Source of the DNA: Rhodothermus sp.
GTDB taxonomy: Bacteria > Bacteroidota > Rhodothermia > Rhodothermales > Rhodothermaceae
Length of the DNA: 64,000 nt
Reading direction: 5' to 3'
NCBI GenBank assembly: GCA_030950375.1
Contig: JAUZRN010000010.1
Coordinates: 98,549 to 162,548, forward strand
The translations under genes and the position numbers were made by a program. Positions within the stretch are counted from its first letter, which is position 1. Each line of letters starts with the position of its first letter. The notes under the pieces are model-generated. The model did not search any database, was not told where the DNA came from, and saw only the letters and a program-made list of their open reading frames with translations. Below, piece by piece: positions 8,677 to 18,528 of the stretch.

Positions 8677-8699
8677 TTGAACCCGGTAGGGACGTTCAA
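8677..8699. promoter_or_regulatory. Inverted repeat upstream of VOC gene
   Basis: TTGAAC-N11-GTTCAA, 19 nt before the ATG at 8718 and followed by a run of nine A's (8703-8711). Position and shape fit an operator or a 5' UTR hairpin for the VOC gene. Function inferred from position only. Confidence 0.35.
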
Positions 8700-8717
8700 C
8701 CTAAAAAAAAAGACGGG

Positions 8718-9494
8718 ATGAAAGCAACCTTTCCGATTCGGATTCGTGCGTTGACGCTGCGCGTCCGCGACATAAACGTCCAGCGCACTTTTTACCATGA
8801 AGTGCTGGGTCTTCCTGTCTTGGAAGCAGCCACCGACCGGCTGGTCCTGGGCCCGGAAAGTGGTACGTTCACGTTGGAACTGTGGAGCGATCCATCAGCA
8901 CCATTGCGTCCCTGGCCTTCGATTGGTCTCTACCATGTAGCTCTGCGCTTACCCGACCGGCAACATCTGGCCGCGGTTGCCAGACGTCTACTGACTCATC
9001 ATGTCTTTTTTGAGGGCGCAGCCGATCATGCAGTCTCAGAAGCCCTCTACTTTCGGGATCCAGAGGGCAACGGGCTGGAGCTGTACGCAGACCGTCCGCC
9101 CGAAGCCTGGCCGCGTCAGGGACCGCTCATGATAACCGAGCCGCTGGATCTCGATGCTCTGCTGCGCAACGCCCGACCGGCCCCCTGCCCTCCAGAAGTG
9201 TGCATCGGTCATCTGCATCTGCACGTGCCCGACCTGGACAGCGCAGAGCAATTCTTTGCCGGCCGGCTGGGGATGGCCGTTACGCTACGTACCTATCCCG
9301 GGGCCCGCTTTTTTGCCTACGACGGTTACCACCATCATGTGGGTGCCAATATCTGGGCTCGTGGCCGCCGCGCTCCGGCTCATGCAACCGGACTCCTGGC
9401 CTACACGCTCCATGTCCCCCCTGCTATTGCCCGCACCCTTCCATCCTCCCTTCAGGATCCGGTCGGCGCTACTGTGCATGTACGGGCCGAGTAA
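8718..9494 (+). CDS. Two-domain VOC/glyoxalase family protein, catechol 2,3-dioxygenase-like
   Basis: 258 aa from ATG at 8718 (MKATFPIRIRALTLRVRDIN). Two tandem betaalphabetabetabeta modules are visible: residues ~10-125 with YHVALRLPDR and NGLELYADRP (metal His and Glu positions), and ~150-255 with IGHLHLHVPDLDSAEQFF. This layout matches the CatE/YfiE extradiol dioxygenase-like subgroup in Firmicutes and Bacteroidota. The substrate is not evident. It is convergent with the molybdenum hydroxylase operon, whose last gene ends 11 nt downstream. Confidence 0.82.
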   Translation: MKATFPIRIRALTLRVRDINVQRTFYHEVLGLPVLEAATDRLVLGPESGTFTLELWSDPSAPLRPWPSIGLYHVALRLPDRQHLAAVARRLLTHHVFFEGAADHAVSEALYFRDPEGNGLELYADRPPEAWPRQGPLMITEPLDLDALLRNARPAPCPPEVCIGHLHLHVPDLDSAEQFFAGRLGMAVTLRTYPGARFFAYDGYHHHVGANIWARGRRAPAHATGLLAYTLHVPPAIARTLPSSLQDPVGATVHVRAE

Positions 9495-9505
9495 CGCGCA
9501 GCGCC

Positions 9506-10375
9506 TTAACTACGGGCCCGCTCGGCAGCCTGTCGGAGCGCTCGCCGCGTGAGCACGTGACACAGGTGGGCCCGGTACTCGGCCGTCGCTGCCAGATCAC
9601 TGAGCAGGTCGTCGGGATCGACCAGATCCTCCAGAGCAGCGGTCAATGTTCGGTCGTCAATGGGACGACCTGTGAGTTGTTCTTCTGCGCGGGTTGCCCG
9701 GAAAGCTGCTGGCGCAGCCCCTGTAATGCCGATCCGCACTTCGGCACAGGTATCATCCGGAGCCAGCTTGACAAAGGCCGCGACCCCTACCACCGCATAG
9801 CGTGAGGCCGGGTTCGGAAATTTGAGATAGGCGGCACCACTGCGCGGCGGCATAGTCGGCACGCGCACGCGCGTAAGCATTTCACTCGGCCGAAGCGCCG
9901 TGGTAAAGAGCCCCTGAAAGAATTCACGGGCAGCAATCGTTCGACTGCCGTCCGGTCCTGTCGCCTCAATTTCGGCATCCAGTGCCAACATGACGGCCGG
10001 ATAATCGGCAGCCGGATCGGCATGCGCCAGGCTTCCCCCGATTGTGCCCTTGTTACGTACCTGGGGATCGCCAATCAGGGCGGCTGCTTCGGGCAGCACC
10101 GGACACTTTTGTTTAAGCAACGTAGAAAACTCAATCATCCGGTGTGTAACCAGAGCGCCCAGCTCGATACGCCCGTCCTGCTCCCGGATTTCTGTCAGCT
10201 CCCGGATGCCGCCAATATCAATGAGCAGCTCCGGTGTACTCAAACGGAGCTTCATGAGCGGGATGAGGCTATGTCCGCCCGCAAGCAACTTGGCCTCGTC
10301 GCCGTGCGCTCGAAGCAGCGCGAGTGCTTCCTCGACTGTGCGCGCTTTTTTGTATTCAAAAGTTTGTGGAATCAT
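9506..10375 (-). CDS. coxM: Molybdenum hydroxylase FAD-binding medium subunit (CoxM-like)
   Basis: 289 aa. FAD-binding motifs of the xanthine dehydrogenase/CO dehydrogenase medium subunit are present: AKLLAGGHSLIPLMKLR near residue 33 and TIGGSLAHADPAADYPAVML near residue 110. The subunit passes electrons from the 2Fe-2S clusters of the small subunit through FAD to an acceptor. It is the last gene of the S-L-M operon, 24 nt after coxL. The name reflects family membership; the substrate need not be CO. Confidence 0.88.
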   Translation of the reverse strand: MIPQTFEYKKARTVEEALALLRAHGDEAKLLAGGHSLIPLMKLRLSTPELLIDIGGIRELTEIREQDGRIELGALVTHRMIEFSTLLKQKCPVLPEAAALIGDPQVRNKGTIGGSLAHADPAADYPAVMLALDAEIEATGPDGSRTIAAREFFQGLFTTALRPSEMLTRVRVPTMPPRSGAAYLKFPNPASRYAVVGVAAFVKLAPDDTCAEVRIGITGAAPAAFRATRAEEQLTGRPIDDRTLTAALEDLVDPDDLLSDLAATAEYRAHLCHVLTRRALRQAAERARS

Positions 10376-10399
10376 GGCCGTACTGGTTGTTGAAGGTGA

Positions 10400-12772
10400 T
10401 CAGGAAGCAGCTCCGTCGGTAGGCAGCCCCCGCATAGCCCGCCAGACACGCTCAGGCGTCAGCGGCATGGGTAGATCACGCACGCCCAAGTGATAAAGCG
10501 CATCGATGACGGCATTGACCACACAGGCCGTGGCCGCAATCGTCCCGGCTTCGCCAGCGCCCTTGGCTCCCAGCGGATTGTGGGGGCACGGGGTCTCCTG
10601 ATGCCCGACCTCAAACGACGGCAGATCATCGGCCCGCGGCAAGGCATAGTCCAGGAGCGAGCCGGTCAACAGCTGACCACTGCCGCGGTCATAGACGGCT
10701 CCTTCGAGCAAAGCCTGTCCGACCCCCTGCGCCACTCCTCCGTGAATCTGACCTTCCACAATCATCGGGTTGATGATCCGTCCCACATCGTCCACGGCAA
10801 GATAGCGCAACAGCTTCACCTTACCGGTATCCGGATCGACCTCAACGACCGACAGATGCGCTCCAAACGGGAAGGTGAAGTTGGCCGGATCGTAGAAAGC
10901 ATTTTCTTCCAGACCGGGCTCCAGATCCTCCGGATAGTCGTGGGGTACATAGGCCGTCAGCGCAATGTCGCCAAAGCTAATGGCCCGGTCGGTGCCTTTC
11001 ACGATAAACTGGCCGTTTCGGAACTCCAGGTCTTCTTCAGCCACCTCGAGCTTATGCGCGGCAATCTTACGGGCTTTGGCCTTGATCTTTTCGAGCGCCC
11101 GATAGATGGCACTGCCTCCTGTAGCCAGACTGCGCGAGCCATACGTGCCCATTCCAAAAGGAATCTCGGCCGTATCGCCATGAACGACTTCCACATCCTC
11201 CAATGGGATACCCAGCTCGTGCGCTACGATCTGCGCAAACGTTGTCTCGTGTCCCTGGCCATGCGAATGCGTGCCGGTAAAGACCTGGACCTTACCGGTA
11301 GGCATGACGCGAATGGCTGCGCTTTCGTACAGTCCAGCCCGTACGCCAATGGCCCCGGCTACCTTCGAGGGAGCCAGCCCGCACGCTTCGATATAGCAGG
11401 ACAGACCGATACCAATCAGCCGTCCTTCTTCGCGGGCTCGCTGCTGCTCTGCACGCAGTTTCTCGTAATCGGCCATCTCCAGCACTTTGTTGAGCGCCCC
11501 CTCGTAATTGCCGCTGTCGTACTGGAGCACCACTGGCGTCTGGTAGGGGAATTCATCGGGCTGGATGAAATTCCGTCGCCGCAATTCGGCCGGATCAATG
11601 CCCATTTCGTGGGCGGCCAGATCGACCAGCCGTTCTACTACATAGGTAGCCTCGGGACGTCCGGCCCCGCGATAGGCATCAACCGGCGTGGTATTCGTAA
11701 AGACACCTTTTACTTCGACATGGATGTTTGGCGTCTTGTACTGCCCTGCCAGCAATGTGCCGTAGAGCCAGGTAGGTACGCCGGGAGCAAACGTCGAAAG
11801 GTAGGCCCCCAGATTGGCGATCGTACGCACCCGCAGCCCTACGATGCGGCCGTCGCGATCGAAGCCCATCTCGGCTGTGGTAATGTGGTCACGACCGTGG
11901 GCATCAGTCATAAAGCTTTCACTACGGACGGCCGTCCACTTCACAGGGCGTCCCAGTTTGCGACTACTCCAGGCACAGATCACCTCTTCTGGGTAGTGAA
12001 AAATCTTCGAGCCAAAGCCCCCACCCACATCCGGGGAGATGACACGCACTTTGTGCTCGGGGATTTTCAGTACAAAAGCGCTCAGCAACAGCCGAATCAG
12101 ATGCGGATTCTGCGACGAGGTGTAGAGCGTTAGCTCGTCACGGCCCGGATCGTAGTGGCCGATCGCCGAGCGGGGTTCGATAGCATTCGGAATAAGTCGC
12201 TGGTTGACAAACTCCAGCTTCGTGATGTGATGGGCTGCCGCCAGCGCCCGATCGGTAGCTTCGCGATCGCCCAGCTCCCAAACGTAACACAGGTTACCGG
12301 GCGCTTCGTCATGTACCAGTGGCGCTCCTTCTTTGAGAGCCTCGGCGGCGTCCACCACCGCCGGTAATTCCTCGTAGTCCACCTCTACCAGCTCAGCGGC
12401 ATCACGGGCAGCTGCTTTCGTCTCAGCAATCACAACGGCCACCCCATCCCCCACATAGCGCACCTTATCAACTGCCAGCGCATAATGGGGCGGCTCTTTC
12501 ATATCAGAACCAATTTGCCAGCCTGTGGGCAACGAATCCACCCCGTCGTCGAGCATATCCTTGCCCGTGAAGACCGCCACAACGCCCGGATGCTGGCGAG
12601 CCTTCTCGGTGTTAATCGCACGAATCCGCGCATGCGCATGCGGACTGCGTACAATCCAGGCATAGAGCATGCCTGGCAACACGATGTCGTCGGTATACCG
12701 CCCCTGCCCGGTTACAAAACGCCGATCCTCAACCCGGCGAATAGGGGCTCCAATATAAGTTCTGGCTTCCAT
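10400..12772 (-). CDS. coxL: Molybdenum hydroxylase large subunit, CO dehydrogenase form II type (CoxL-like)
   Basis: 790 aa, full length for the family. The molybdopterin-cytosine-dinucleotide site includes GGGFGSK at residues 250-256 and a C-terminal [12 protein letters not shown] carrying the catalytic Glu. The diagnostic active-site loop reads AYRGAGR (366-372), the form II signature; form I CO dehydrogenases carry AYxCSFR with the Cu-binding Cys. Thus the residue that holds Cu-S-Mo in proven CO oxidisers is absent. Form II enzymes have uncertain substrates (CO oxidation has been claimed weakly; others oxidise aldehydes or heteroaromatics). Operon order is S-L-M, also typical of form II. 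Confidence 0.9.
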   Translation of the reverse strand: MEARTYIGAPIRRVEDRRFVTGQGRYTDDIVLPGMLYAWIVRSPHAHARIRAINTEKARQHPGVVAVFTGKDMLDDGVDSLPTGWQIGSDMKEPPHYALAVDKVRYVGDGVAVVIAETKAAARDAAELVEVDYEELPAVVDAAEALKEGAPLVHDEAPGNLCYVWELGDREATDRALAAAHHITKLEFVNQRLIPNAIEPRSAIGHYDPGRDELTLYTSSQNPHLIRLLLSAFVLKIPEHKVRVISPDVGGGFGSKIFHYPEEVICAWSSRKLGRPVKWTAVRSESFMTDAHGRDHITTAEMGFDRDGRIVGLRVRTIANLGAYLSTFAPGVPTWLYGTLLAGQYKTPNIHVEVKGVFTNTTPVDAYRGAGRPEATYVVERLVDLAAHEMGIDPAELRRRNFIQPDEFPYQTPVVLQYDSGNYEGALNKVLEMADYEKLRAEQQRAREEGRLIGIGLSCYIEACGLAPSKVAGAIGVRAGLYESAAIRVMPTGKVQVFTGTHSHGQGHETTFAQIVAHELGIPLEDVEVVHGDTAEIPFGMGTYGSRSLATGGSAIYRALEKIKAKARKIAAHKLEVAEEDLEFRNGQFIVKGTDRAISFGDIALTAYVPHDYPEDLEPGLEENAFYDPANFTFPFGAHLSVVEVDPDTGKVKLLRYLAVDDVGRIINPMIVEGQIHGGVAQGVGQALLEGAVYDRGSGQLLTGSLLDYALPRADDLPSFEVGHQETPCPHNPLGAKGAGEAGTIAATACVVNAVIDALYHLGVRDLPMPLTPERVWRAMRGLPTDGAAS

Positions 12773-12810
12773 CGTCTACGCTCGTTGTTTGGTTCATAGC
12801 GATGCGTCCA

Positions 12811-13326
12811 TCAGGAAGCACCGGTGGGAGCTGTCTCGCCTCGTGGTACGACGGCCTCCCCACGCATACGGGCGGCTGCGTACTGAATAGCCCGTACAAT
12901 GTTGTGATAGCCTGTACACCGACAGTAATTCCCCTCCAGCGCATGTCGGATCTCTGCCTCCGATGGATTCGGATTACGTTTGAGCAGGTCGGCCGCCGCC
13001 ATGATGATCCCCGGCGTGCAAAAGCCACACTGCAAGCCGTGCTCCTGCCAGAACCCCTCCTGAAGCGGATGCAGCTGGCCATCCTGAGCCAGCCCTTCAA
13101 TCGTGGTGATCTCACAGCCGTCGGCCTGCACCGCAAACATGGTGCAGGATTTGACAGCCTCGCCATTGACATGCACCGTGCAGGCGCCGCACTGGCTGGT
13201 GTCGCACCCCACATGCGTGCCCGTTAGTCCCAGCACGTCGCGGATCAGCTCAACCAGCAACATGCGGGGTTCGACCTCCACCTGATGCGTCTGCCCATTG
13301 ACCGTCACCTGAATCGTATGCCGCAT
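12811..13326 (-). CDS. coxS: Molybdenum hydroxylase 2Fe-2S small subunit (CoxS-like)
   Basis: 171 aa from ATG at 13326, preceded by the strong ribosome-binding sequence CAGGAGG; the longer frame to 13398 is therefore unlikely. An N-terminal plant-type ferredoxin fold has C41-x4-C46-x2-C49 and C61, and a C-terminal helical 2Fe-2S domain has C100-x2-C103 and C135-x-C137 ([16 protein letters not shown]). All eight cluster ligands are present, so electron transfer should be intact. First gene of the S-L-M operon. Confidence 0.92.
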   Translation of the reverse strand: MRHTIQVTVNGQTHQVEVEPRMLLVELIRDVLGLTGTHVGCDTSQCGACTVHVNGEAVKSCTMFAVQADGCEITTIEGLAQDGQLHPLQEGFWQEHGLQCGFCTPGIIMAAADLLKRNPNPSEAEIRHALEGNYCRCTGYHNIVRAIQYAAARMRGEAVVPRGETAPTGAS

Positions 13327-13458
13327 GACGCCACCTCCTGGTTTAACCAAGTGCTTGCACTGGATTGACTTTTTCTCGGATCTCACTCCGACCTTCATTG
13401 CTGATTAGTTAAAAATTTCCCAATCTTCAATCAAGAGGTAGCCCGCATTTTTGACTGC

Positions 13459-13474
13459 GTTACCAGTTTGTAAC
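13459..13474. promoter_or_regulatory. Inverted repeat between coxS and glpD
   Basis: GTTAC-N6-GTAAC lies roughly midway in the 269-nt spacer between the divergent coxS and glpD genes. The spacer is AT-richer than the genes and must hold both promoters. The dyad may be an operator for either gene; I cannot say which. No other structure stood out in 13327-13595. Confidence 0.35.
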
Positions 13475-13595
13475 AATTTCCGGTGAGACAAAAAGCGTCT
13501 CTCTCGAAATCCCTCATCGGAACTGGACCACCTCCCACCGGTGGAAGATTTGCGTTGTTTAAGTGATCTCGTATCCGAACGCTGTCTCCGCCTCC

Positions 13596-15185
13596 ATGCA
13601 ACGGCTGCTGCACCGCGACGCTTTTCTGGCGCGCCTGCGCCAGACGGAATGCTGGGATATGATCGTGATCGGCGGAGGCGCCACGGGACTGGGCGTAGCA
13701 CTGGATGCAGCTGTCCGGGGCTTTCGAACCGTCCTCTTCGAACAGCACGACTTCGGTAAAGGCACCTCAAGCCGAAGCACCAAGCTCATCCACGGCGGCG
13801 TGCGCTACCTGCGCGCAGGCGATCTGGGCCTGGTGCGCGAAGCGCTACGGGAACGCGGCCGACTGCGCCAAAACGCACCGCATCTGGTCTGGCCACGACG
13901 GTTTGTGGTGCCGTGCTACCGGTGGTGGGAACGGCCATTCTACGGTGCCGGCCTCTGGCTCTACGATCGCCTGGCCGGACAGGCCCGCTTGGGGACCACC
14001 CGCCGACTCGACACTGCCGAAACCCGTGCTCTGCTGCCAACCCTGCGGACCGACCAGCTACGAGGAGGCCTGACTTACCTCGATGGACAGTTCGACGATG
14101 CCCGCTTGCTCATACACCTGGCCTGGACAGCCGCCGAACACGGGGCCACCGTGCTCAACTACATGCCCGTCGAGGCACTTTTCGGCACGAAAAAGCGCCT
14201 GGAAGGCGTCGTCGTGCGGGATCGGGAATCAGGCGAACGCCTGCAGGTACGCGGTCGCGTGATCATCAATGCCACAGGTGTCTTCGCCGATGCCGTGCGT
14301 CGTCTGGACAACCCGGATGCGCTTCCCTTGATCGTACCCAGCCAAGGTATACATCTGGTGCTCCCTCGTCATTTTCTGCCTGGCGAAGCGGCCCTGCTTG
14401 TTCCACAGACCGACGACGGGCGCGTTCTCTTCGTGATTCCCTGGCATGGACAGGTACTGCTGGGGACTACCGACGTGCCGGTAGCCACCCCCACCCTGGA
14501 ACCGCTGCCTACCGAAGACGAGATCACCTACCTGCTGAGGCATGCAGCACGTTATCTGGAGCCAGCCCCTACCCGCGCCGACATCCGGGCGGTTTTCGCC
14601 GGGCTGCGCCCGCTGGTACAGCAAGGCCGTCTACAGGACGACACAGCCCAGCTCTCGCGTGAGCACATCATCGTGACGTCGCGACGTGGGTTGGTCACCA
14701 TCACCGGCGGCAAGTGGACTACCTATCGCCTCATGGCTGAAGAGACGGTGGACAGAGCGATCGAAGTGGCCGGTCTGCCTTACCGTCCTGCTTCCACAGC
14801 CACACTCCCCCTGCACGGAAGCACACTGCACGTCGACACTTCCGATCCCTGGCACCTGTACGGGAGCGATGCCCCCTATCTGCACCAGCTCATACGTGAC
14901 GAACCTGAGCTGGCAACACCCTTGCATCCTCATCTGCCCTATCGGATGGTCGAAGTGGTCTGGGCTGTACGATACGAGATGGCCCGCACGCTCGAAGACG
15001 TGTTGGCACGACGCACGCGCGCGCTCTTTCTGGACGCAGCTGCCGCGCTCGAAGCAGCGCCAGCTGTAGCCAGGCGTATGGCTGTCGAACTCGGCCAATC
15101 TCATGCCTGGGTGGAAGACCAGCTCCGTGCCTTCGTCACATTGGTTCGCCGCTATGTGCCTACCTTACAGAAGGAAACAAGTTAG
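13596..15185 (+). CDS. glpD: Glycerol-3-phosphate dehydrogenase (FAD, quinone-linked)
   Basis: 529 aa from ATG at 13596 (MQRLLHRDAFLARLRQTECW); an in-frame ATG lies 33 nt earlier. It has an N-terminal Rossmann FAD motif (DMIVIGGGATGLGVALDAAVRG), then SSRSTKLIHGGVRYL, which is diagnostic of GlpD/GlpA. A C-terminal DAO_C domain includes ITGGKWTTYRLMAEETVD. The enzyme oxidises sn-glycerol-3-phosphate to dihydroxyacetone phosphate and reduces quinone at the membrane. No glpK or glpF is adjacent; the gene stands alone, divergent from coxS. Confidence 0.92.
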   Translation: MQRLLHRDAFLARLRQTECWDMIVIGGGATGLGVALDAAVRGFRTVLFEQHDFGKGTSSRSTKLIHGGVRYLRAGDLGLVREALRERGRLRQNAPHLVWPRRFVVPCYRWWERPFYGAGLWLYDRLAGQARLGTTRRLDTAETRALLPTLRTDQLRGGLTYLDGQFDDARLLIHLAWTAAEHGATVLNYMPVEALFGTKKRLEGVVVRDRESGERLQVRGRVIINATGVFADAVRRLDNPDALPLIVPSQGIHLVLPRHFLPGEAALLVPQTDDGRVLFVIPWHGQVLLGTTDVPVATPTLEPLPTEDEITYLLRHAARYLEPAPTRADIRAVFAGLRPLVQQGRLQDDTAQLSREHIIVTSRRGLVTITGGKWTTYRLMAEETVDRAIEVAGLPYRPASTATLPLHGSTLHVDTSDPWHLYGSDAPYLHQLIRDEPELATPLHPHLPYRMVEVVWAVRYEMARTLEDVLARRTRALFLDAAAALEAAPAVARRMAVELGQSHAWVEDQLRAFVTLVRRYVPTLQKETS

Positions 15186-15374
15186 CCTTTTCCCCCATCT
15201 TACCCGGTACGCCTTCCTGCGCCAGACGCTTTACCCGATACGATATGCAGCGCTTTCTACCAGAGCCATGGTCTGGACACCATCATCGTGGGGAAAGCGT
15301 GTGCAGTGCCCCTGTTTCTGGAGCATTTCCTGATCCCTTTTCGCGCTGATATCTTTCCGGGTAGTTGGTGCCGC

Positions 15375-15581
15375 TTACCTGAATTCCAATGTGCCGGATA
15401 ACACGACCTGCCCTCGCTCAGTGAGCCGAGCATCTTTTTTGTAGTCATGATACACTTCACCCGCATCCTGGAGGTCACTTAAGACCGTCAGATGCGACGC
15501 GTCCTCTTTAACCATGGCTGGCGAGGAGAGCTTCGATGCAAAAGAGCCGCGGATCAGACGTGGTTTCTCCACAGTGATCAT
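15375..15581 (-). CDS. Small hypothetical ORF overlapping end of metal ATPase gene
   Basis: 68 aa, starting with an ATGA overlap on the stop of the P-type ATPase gene (15578-15581), which is the arrangement of translational coupling. The product is polar with no hydrophobic segment or known motif. The rest of 15186-15374, the convergent spacer after glpD, holds nothing I recognise. Weak support: only the overlap argues for it. Confidence 0.25.
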   Translation of the reverse strand: MITVEKPRLIRGSFASKLSSPAMVKEDASHLTVLSDLQDAGEVYHDYKKDARLTERGQVVLSGTLEFR

Positions 15582-17929
15582 GAGGCCCGAAAACCCAGCA
15601 GTCGCAGTCCATTGAGCGAGACGAGCACGGTGGAGCCCTCATGGCCGACAACAGCCAGGGGCAACGATAGTCCTCCAAGCAAAATAGCTCCGATCATCAG
15701 CCCCATGATACCAAAGGCTATCGTGAAGTTCATCAACAGTGTGCGACGCGTGGCCCGGCTGAGGGCCAGCACATAGGGAAGCTGGCGCAGGTCGTCGCGC
15801 ATGAGCACAACGTCGGCTGTCTCCAGCGCCACATCGGTGCCGGCACCTCCCATGGCTATGCCCACCGTAGCTGCTGCCAGCGCTGGTGCATCGTTCACAC
15901 CGTCCCCTACCATCGCCGCTGCTCCGTAGCGATCGACCAACCCCTTCACATGGGCCACCTTTTGGGCCGGAAGCAGCTCAGCCTGTACCGCATCGACGCC
16001 TGCCTTGCGTCCGATCGCCTCGGCTACATACTGATTGTCGCCTGTCAGCAGCACCACGTGTTTGATCCCCAGCCGACGCAGCTGGCGAATGACCGCGTCG
16101 GCGCCTGGACGTAACCGGTCGGCAAAGGCCAGCCAACCCAGCACTTCACGCTGGCCATCGCGTTCCTGTGCGACCAGAACGGCCGTCTGGCCTTGCTGCG
16201 CCAGCATTTCAACAGCCGTCTGGCCCTCATTGAATCCCCGAGCCTCCCGCCACCGCGTTGCCTCGAAGTAACGCAGATTGCCCACGTGCACGGTAGTCCC
16301 TCCAACCACAGCCCGCACACCCTTACCGACTACCGCCTGAAAACTACTGGCCTCCGGAATCGGCAATCCGCGCGCTCGAGCGGCCTCAATCGTAGCCCGT
16401 GCCAGGTGGTGCTCGGAGCGTTGCTGCACAGCAGCTGCCAGCTGCAGCAGCACCTCTTCAGACAGTCCTGTACCCTTCCGCACGCCTATCTGCACAAGAC
16501 GTGTACGACCCTCAGTGAGTGTACCGGTCTTGTCGAAGGCAATGGCCTGCACACGAGCCAGCGCTTCCACATAAACCCCACCCTTAAAAAGCACACCACG
16601 CCGGGCACCGGCTGCAATGGCCGAAAGCACAGCCGCCGGGGTAGAGATCACAACGGCACAGGGCGAAGCTGCGACCATAAGTGTCATGGCCCGATAAAAG
16701 GCCTGCGCGAACGGCTCACCCAGCAACACGGTCGGGATCACAATAGCCAACGCTGTCATGGCCAGTACCCCCAGCGCGTAAGGCTGTTCGAGCCGATCAA
16801 TGAGCCGCTGCGTGACGGCTTTTTCGCTCTGCGCCCGCTCGACCAGCTCAATCATGCGGGCCAGCGTCGAGGCCGAAGCCGGACGCGTCACGCGTACCTC
16901 CAGGCTCCCCGTCGTGTTGATTGTACCTGCAAATACTTCCTGTCCCGGTCCCTTATCCACCGGCATCGACTCACCCGTAATGGAACTTTCGTCCAGTGCA
17001 CTTTCACCCCGAACGATGATCCCATCAAGCGGCACGCGATCGCCCGGCCGCAACACAAAGATCTCACCTACCTGGACCTCTTCAACCGGCAGCTCGATCT
17101 CCTGTCCATCGCGCAACACACGCGCCCGATCCGGACGCAGCTGCATGAGCGCCTGAATGGCCCGACGCGAACGGCCAATAGCGTAATGCTGCAGCAAATT
17201 CGACAGCGAAAACAAAAAAAGTAGTGTGGCGCCCTCAGCCGGTGCTCCAATTGCAAGCGCGCCAAGCGCCGCCAGCACCATGAGCAGGTCCACGTCAACC
17301 GTCCGATGCCGGAGCGCGTCAATGCCATTGCGCAGACCATCCCAGCCGCCAAATACGTACGCCACGGCGTAGGCCACAGCTGCTACGATCGGAGCCCCCA
17401 GACGACCGGCCAACCAGCCTGTAATAAGCCCCACCAGCGTCAGCGCCACAAATAGCGCCTCGCGGCGCGTGCCCTTAAACCATACCTGCCAGGTAACTTC
17501 CGGCTTCGATGGCAGCGTGCGCACGCCCAGCCGTTCGACCACCCGTGCCAGCTCCTCGGGAGACGTCTGCGCAGCATCATAGAGAATGTGCAGCACACCG
17601 CCCCGAAACGAAACATGTGCCTTTCGCACACCCGGCAACGCCTGCAACCGACGCTCCAGCGACAACGCACAGGCCTCACAGCTACGGCCACCCTGCTGTT
17701 GAACGTACAACGTGCAGTGAGCCGGACGCTCCTCAAAGGCCGCCGCCAGCTGTCGTGCCATTCGTTCGGCTTCGACGGCCGACAGCTTCGTCCGATCATA
17801 GGTGAGTATCAGACGCTCCGCGCTCGGATCCACCACCACCTGCACTAACCCATCCACTCCGGCTGCCGACTGCTCGACCAGCTCCGCACAGGCTTTCTCC
17901 TGAGCTGCTATACGCCAATCTTTAGCCAT
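15578..17929 (-). CDS. P1B-4 type heavy-metal translocating ATPase (CoaT/CtpD-like)
   Basis: 783 aa. A degenerate first N-terminal region is followed by a heavy-metal-associated domain with CEAC (C84, C87). The transport helix reads SPCAVVIS instead of CPC, and the last helix has HEGST at 763-767. SPC plus HEG-x-T defines the P1B-4 subgroup (Co2+, Fe2+, Zn2+ or Cd2+ export), not the CPC Zn/Cd/Pb or Cu pumps. Phosphorylation motif is DKTGTLTEG and the hinge is MVGDGVNDAPALAAA. Presumably an inner-membrane exporter that complements the czc-like RND system 4 kb away. Confidence 0.9.
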   Translation of the reverse strand: MAKDWRIAAQEKACAELVEQSAAGVDGLVQVVVDPSAERLILTYDRTKLSAVEAERMARQLAAAFEERPAHCTLYVQQQGGRSCEACALSLERRLQALPGVRKAHVSFRGGVLHILYDAAQTSPEELARVVERLGVRTLPSKPEVTWQVWFKGTRREALFVALTLVGLITGWLAGRLGAPIVAAVAYAVAYVFGGWDGLRNGIDALRHRTVDVDLLMVLAALGALAIGAPAEGATLLFLFSLSNLLQHYAIGRSRRAIQALMQLRPDRARVLRDGQEIELPVEEVQVGEIFVLRPGDRVPLDGIIVRGESALDESSITGESMPVDKGPGQEVFAGTINTTGSLEVRVTRPASASTLARMIELVERAQSEKAVTQRLIDRLEQPYALGVLAMTALAIVIPTVLLGEPFAQAFYRAMTLMVAASPCAVVISTPAAVLSAIAAGARRGVLFKGGVYVEALARVQAIAFDKTGTLTEGRTRLVQIGVRKGTGLSEEVLLQLAAAVQQRSEHHLARATIEAARARGLPIPEASSFQAVVGKGVRAVVGGTTVHVGNLRYFEATRWREARGFNEGQTAVEMLAQQGQTAVLVAQERDGQREVLGWLAFADRLRPGADAVIRQLRRLGIKHVVLLTGDNQYVAEAIGRKAGVDAVQAELLPAQKVAHVKGLVDRYGAAAMVGDGVNDAPALAAATVGIAMGGAGTDVALETADVVLMRDDLRQLPYVLALSRATRRTLLMNFTIAFGIMGLMIGAILLGGLSLPLAVVGHEGSTVLVSLNGLRLLGFRAS

Positions 17930-17954
17930 CCCAGAGGTCTCCTATCTTGGCCAG

Positions 17955-18329
17955 TTATCTCAAAAATGCCCACAAAATGGCAACAAGCGTCCCGATTTGT
18001 CCAACCCAGAACAAAAACATCCAGCGAATCAAATCTGCTCGCATTCCGGCCATGCGCTCCCCGAGCCTAGCTTCTACCTCCGCTATTTGTTGCTTCAGCT
18101 TGGCTTCCACCTCCGTAATCCGCTGCTCCAATCTGGCCTCTACCTCCGTAACTCGGCGGTCCATGCGATTTCCTTCCTCTGTCACGCGCCGTTCGAAGCG
18201 CTCTTCCAGGATACCCATTAGATTGTTGCGCTCATGATGGGCCGCTTCATTCAAAAGAGCAACCAGCGCCTCGACCCCCTCCTCGCCGAGCTTTTCACGC
18301 AACACTTTAGGCACAGTCACAATCGCCAT
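17955..18329 (-). CDS. Coiled-coil protein with C-terminal membrane anchor
   Basis: 124 aa. After a short N-terminal domain (VPKVLREKLGEEGVEALVAL) the chain becomes a long coiled coil built from 11-residue repeats (EVEARLEQRIT, EVEAKLKQQIA, EVEARLGERMA), mirrored by a 33-nt tandem repeat in the DNA (about 18065-18165). It ends in one transmembrane helix (IRWMFLFWVGQIGTLVAILW). The layout matches the DUF1640/CCDC90-like family of small membrane-tethered coiled coils found in thermophiles. It lies 25 nt upstream of the metal ATPase gene, so the two may be cotranscribed. Function unknown. Confidence 0.75.
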   Translation of the reverse strand: MAIVTVPKVLREKLGEEGVEALVALLNEAAHHERNNLMGILEERFERRVTEEGNRMDRRVTEVEARLEQRITEVEAKLKQQIAEVEARLGERMAGMRADLIRWMFLFWVGQIGTLVAILWAFLR

Positions 18330-18528
18330 GAGTCTGCTTGGATATGCCTGTTCTCACAAAACACCAGATGCTTTACCGTAAGATATTAACACTATGCGTT
18401 CGCTACCACATGGCTACCAGAACTTCCTGGCTTTGCGGGTCCAACGCTTGAAAATCCTTCGAGATGCACTACAATTCAAATTTAAAAGCGATCCGAATCC
18501 AGTTTGCTTCTTACTCCGCCGATGGCTC

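Noticed and set aside
10490..12133. 547-aa open frame on the plus strand
   Set aside because: It lies fully antisense to coxL, has no family motif, and the coxL frame carries all conserved residues. High GC makes long shadow frames common here.
9506..13326. True (form I) aerobic CO dehydrogenase
   Set aside because: Active-site loop is AYRGAGR without the Cys, and gene order is S-L-M rather than M-S-L.
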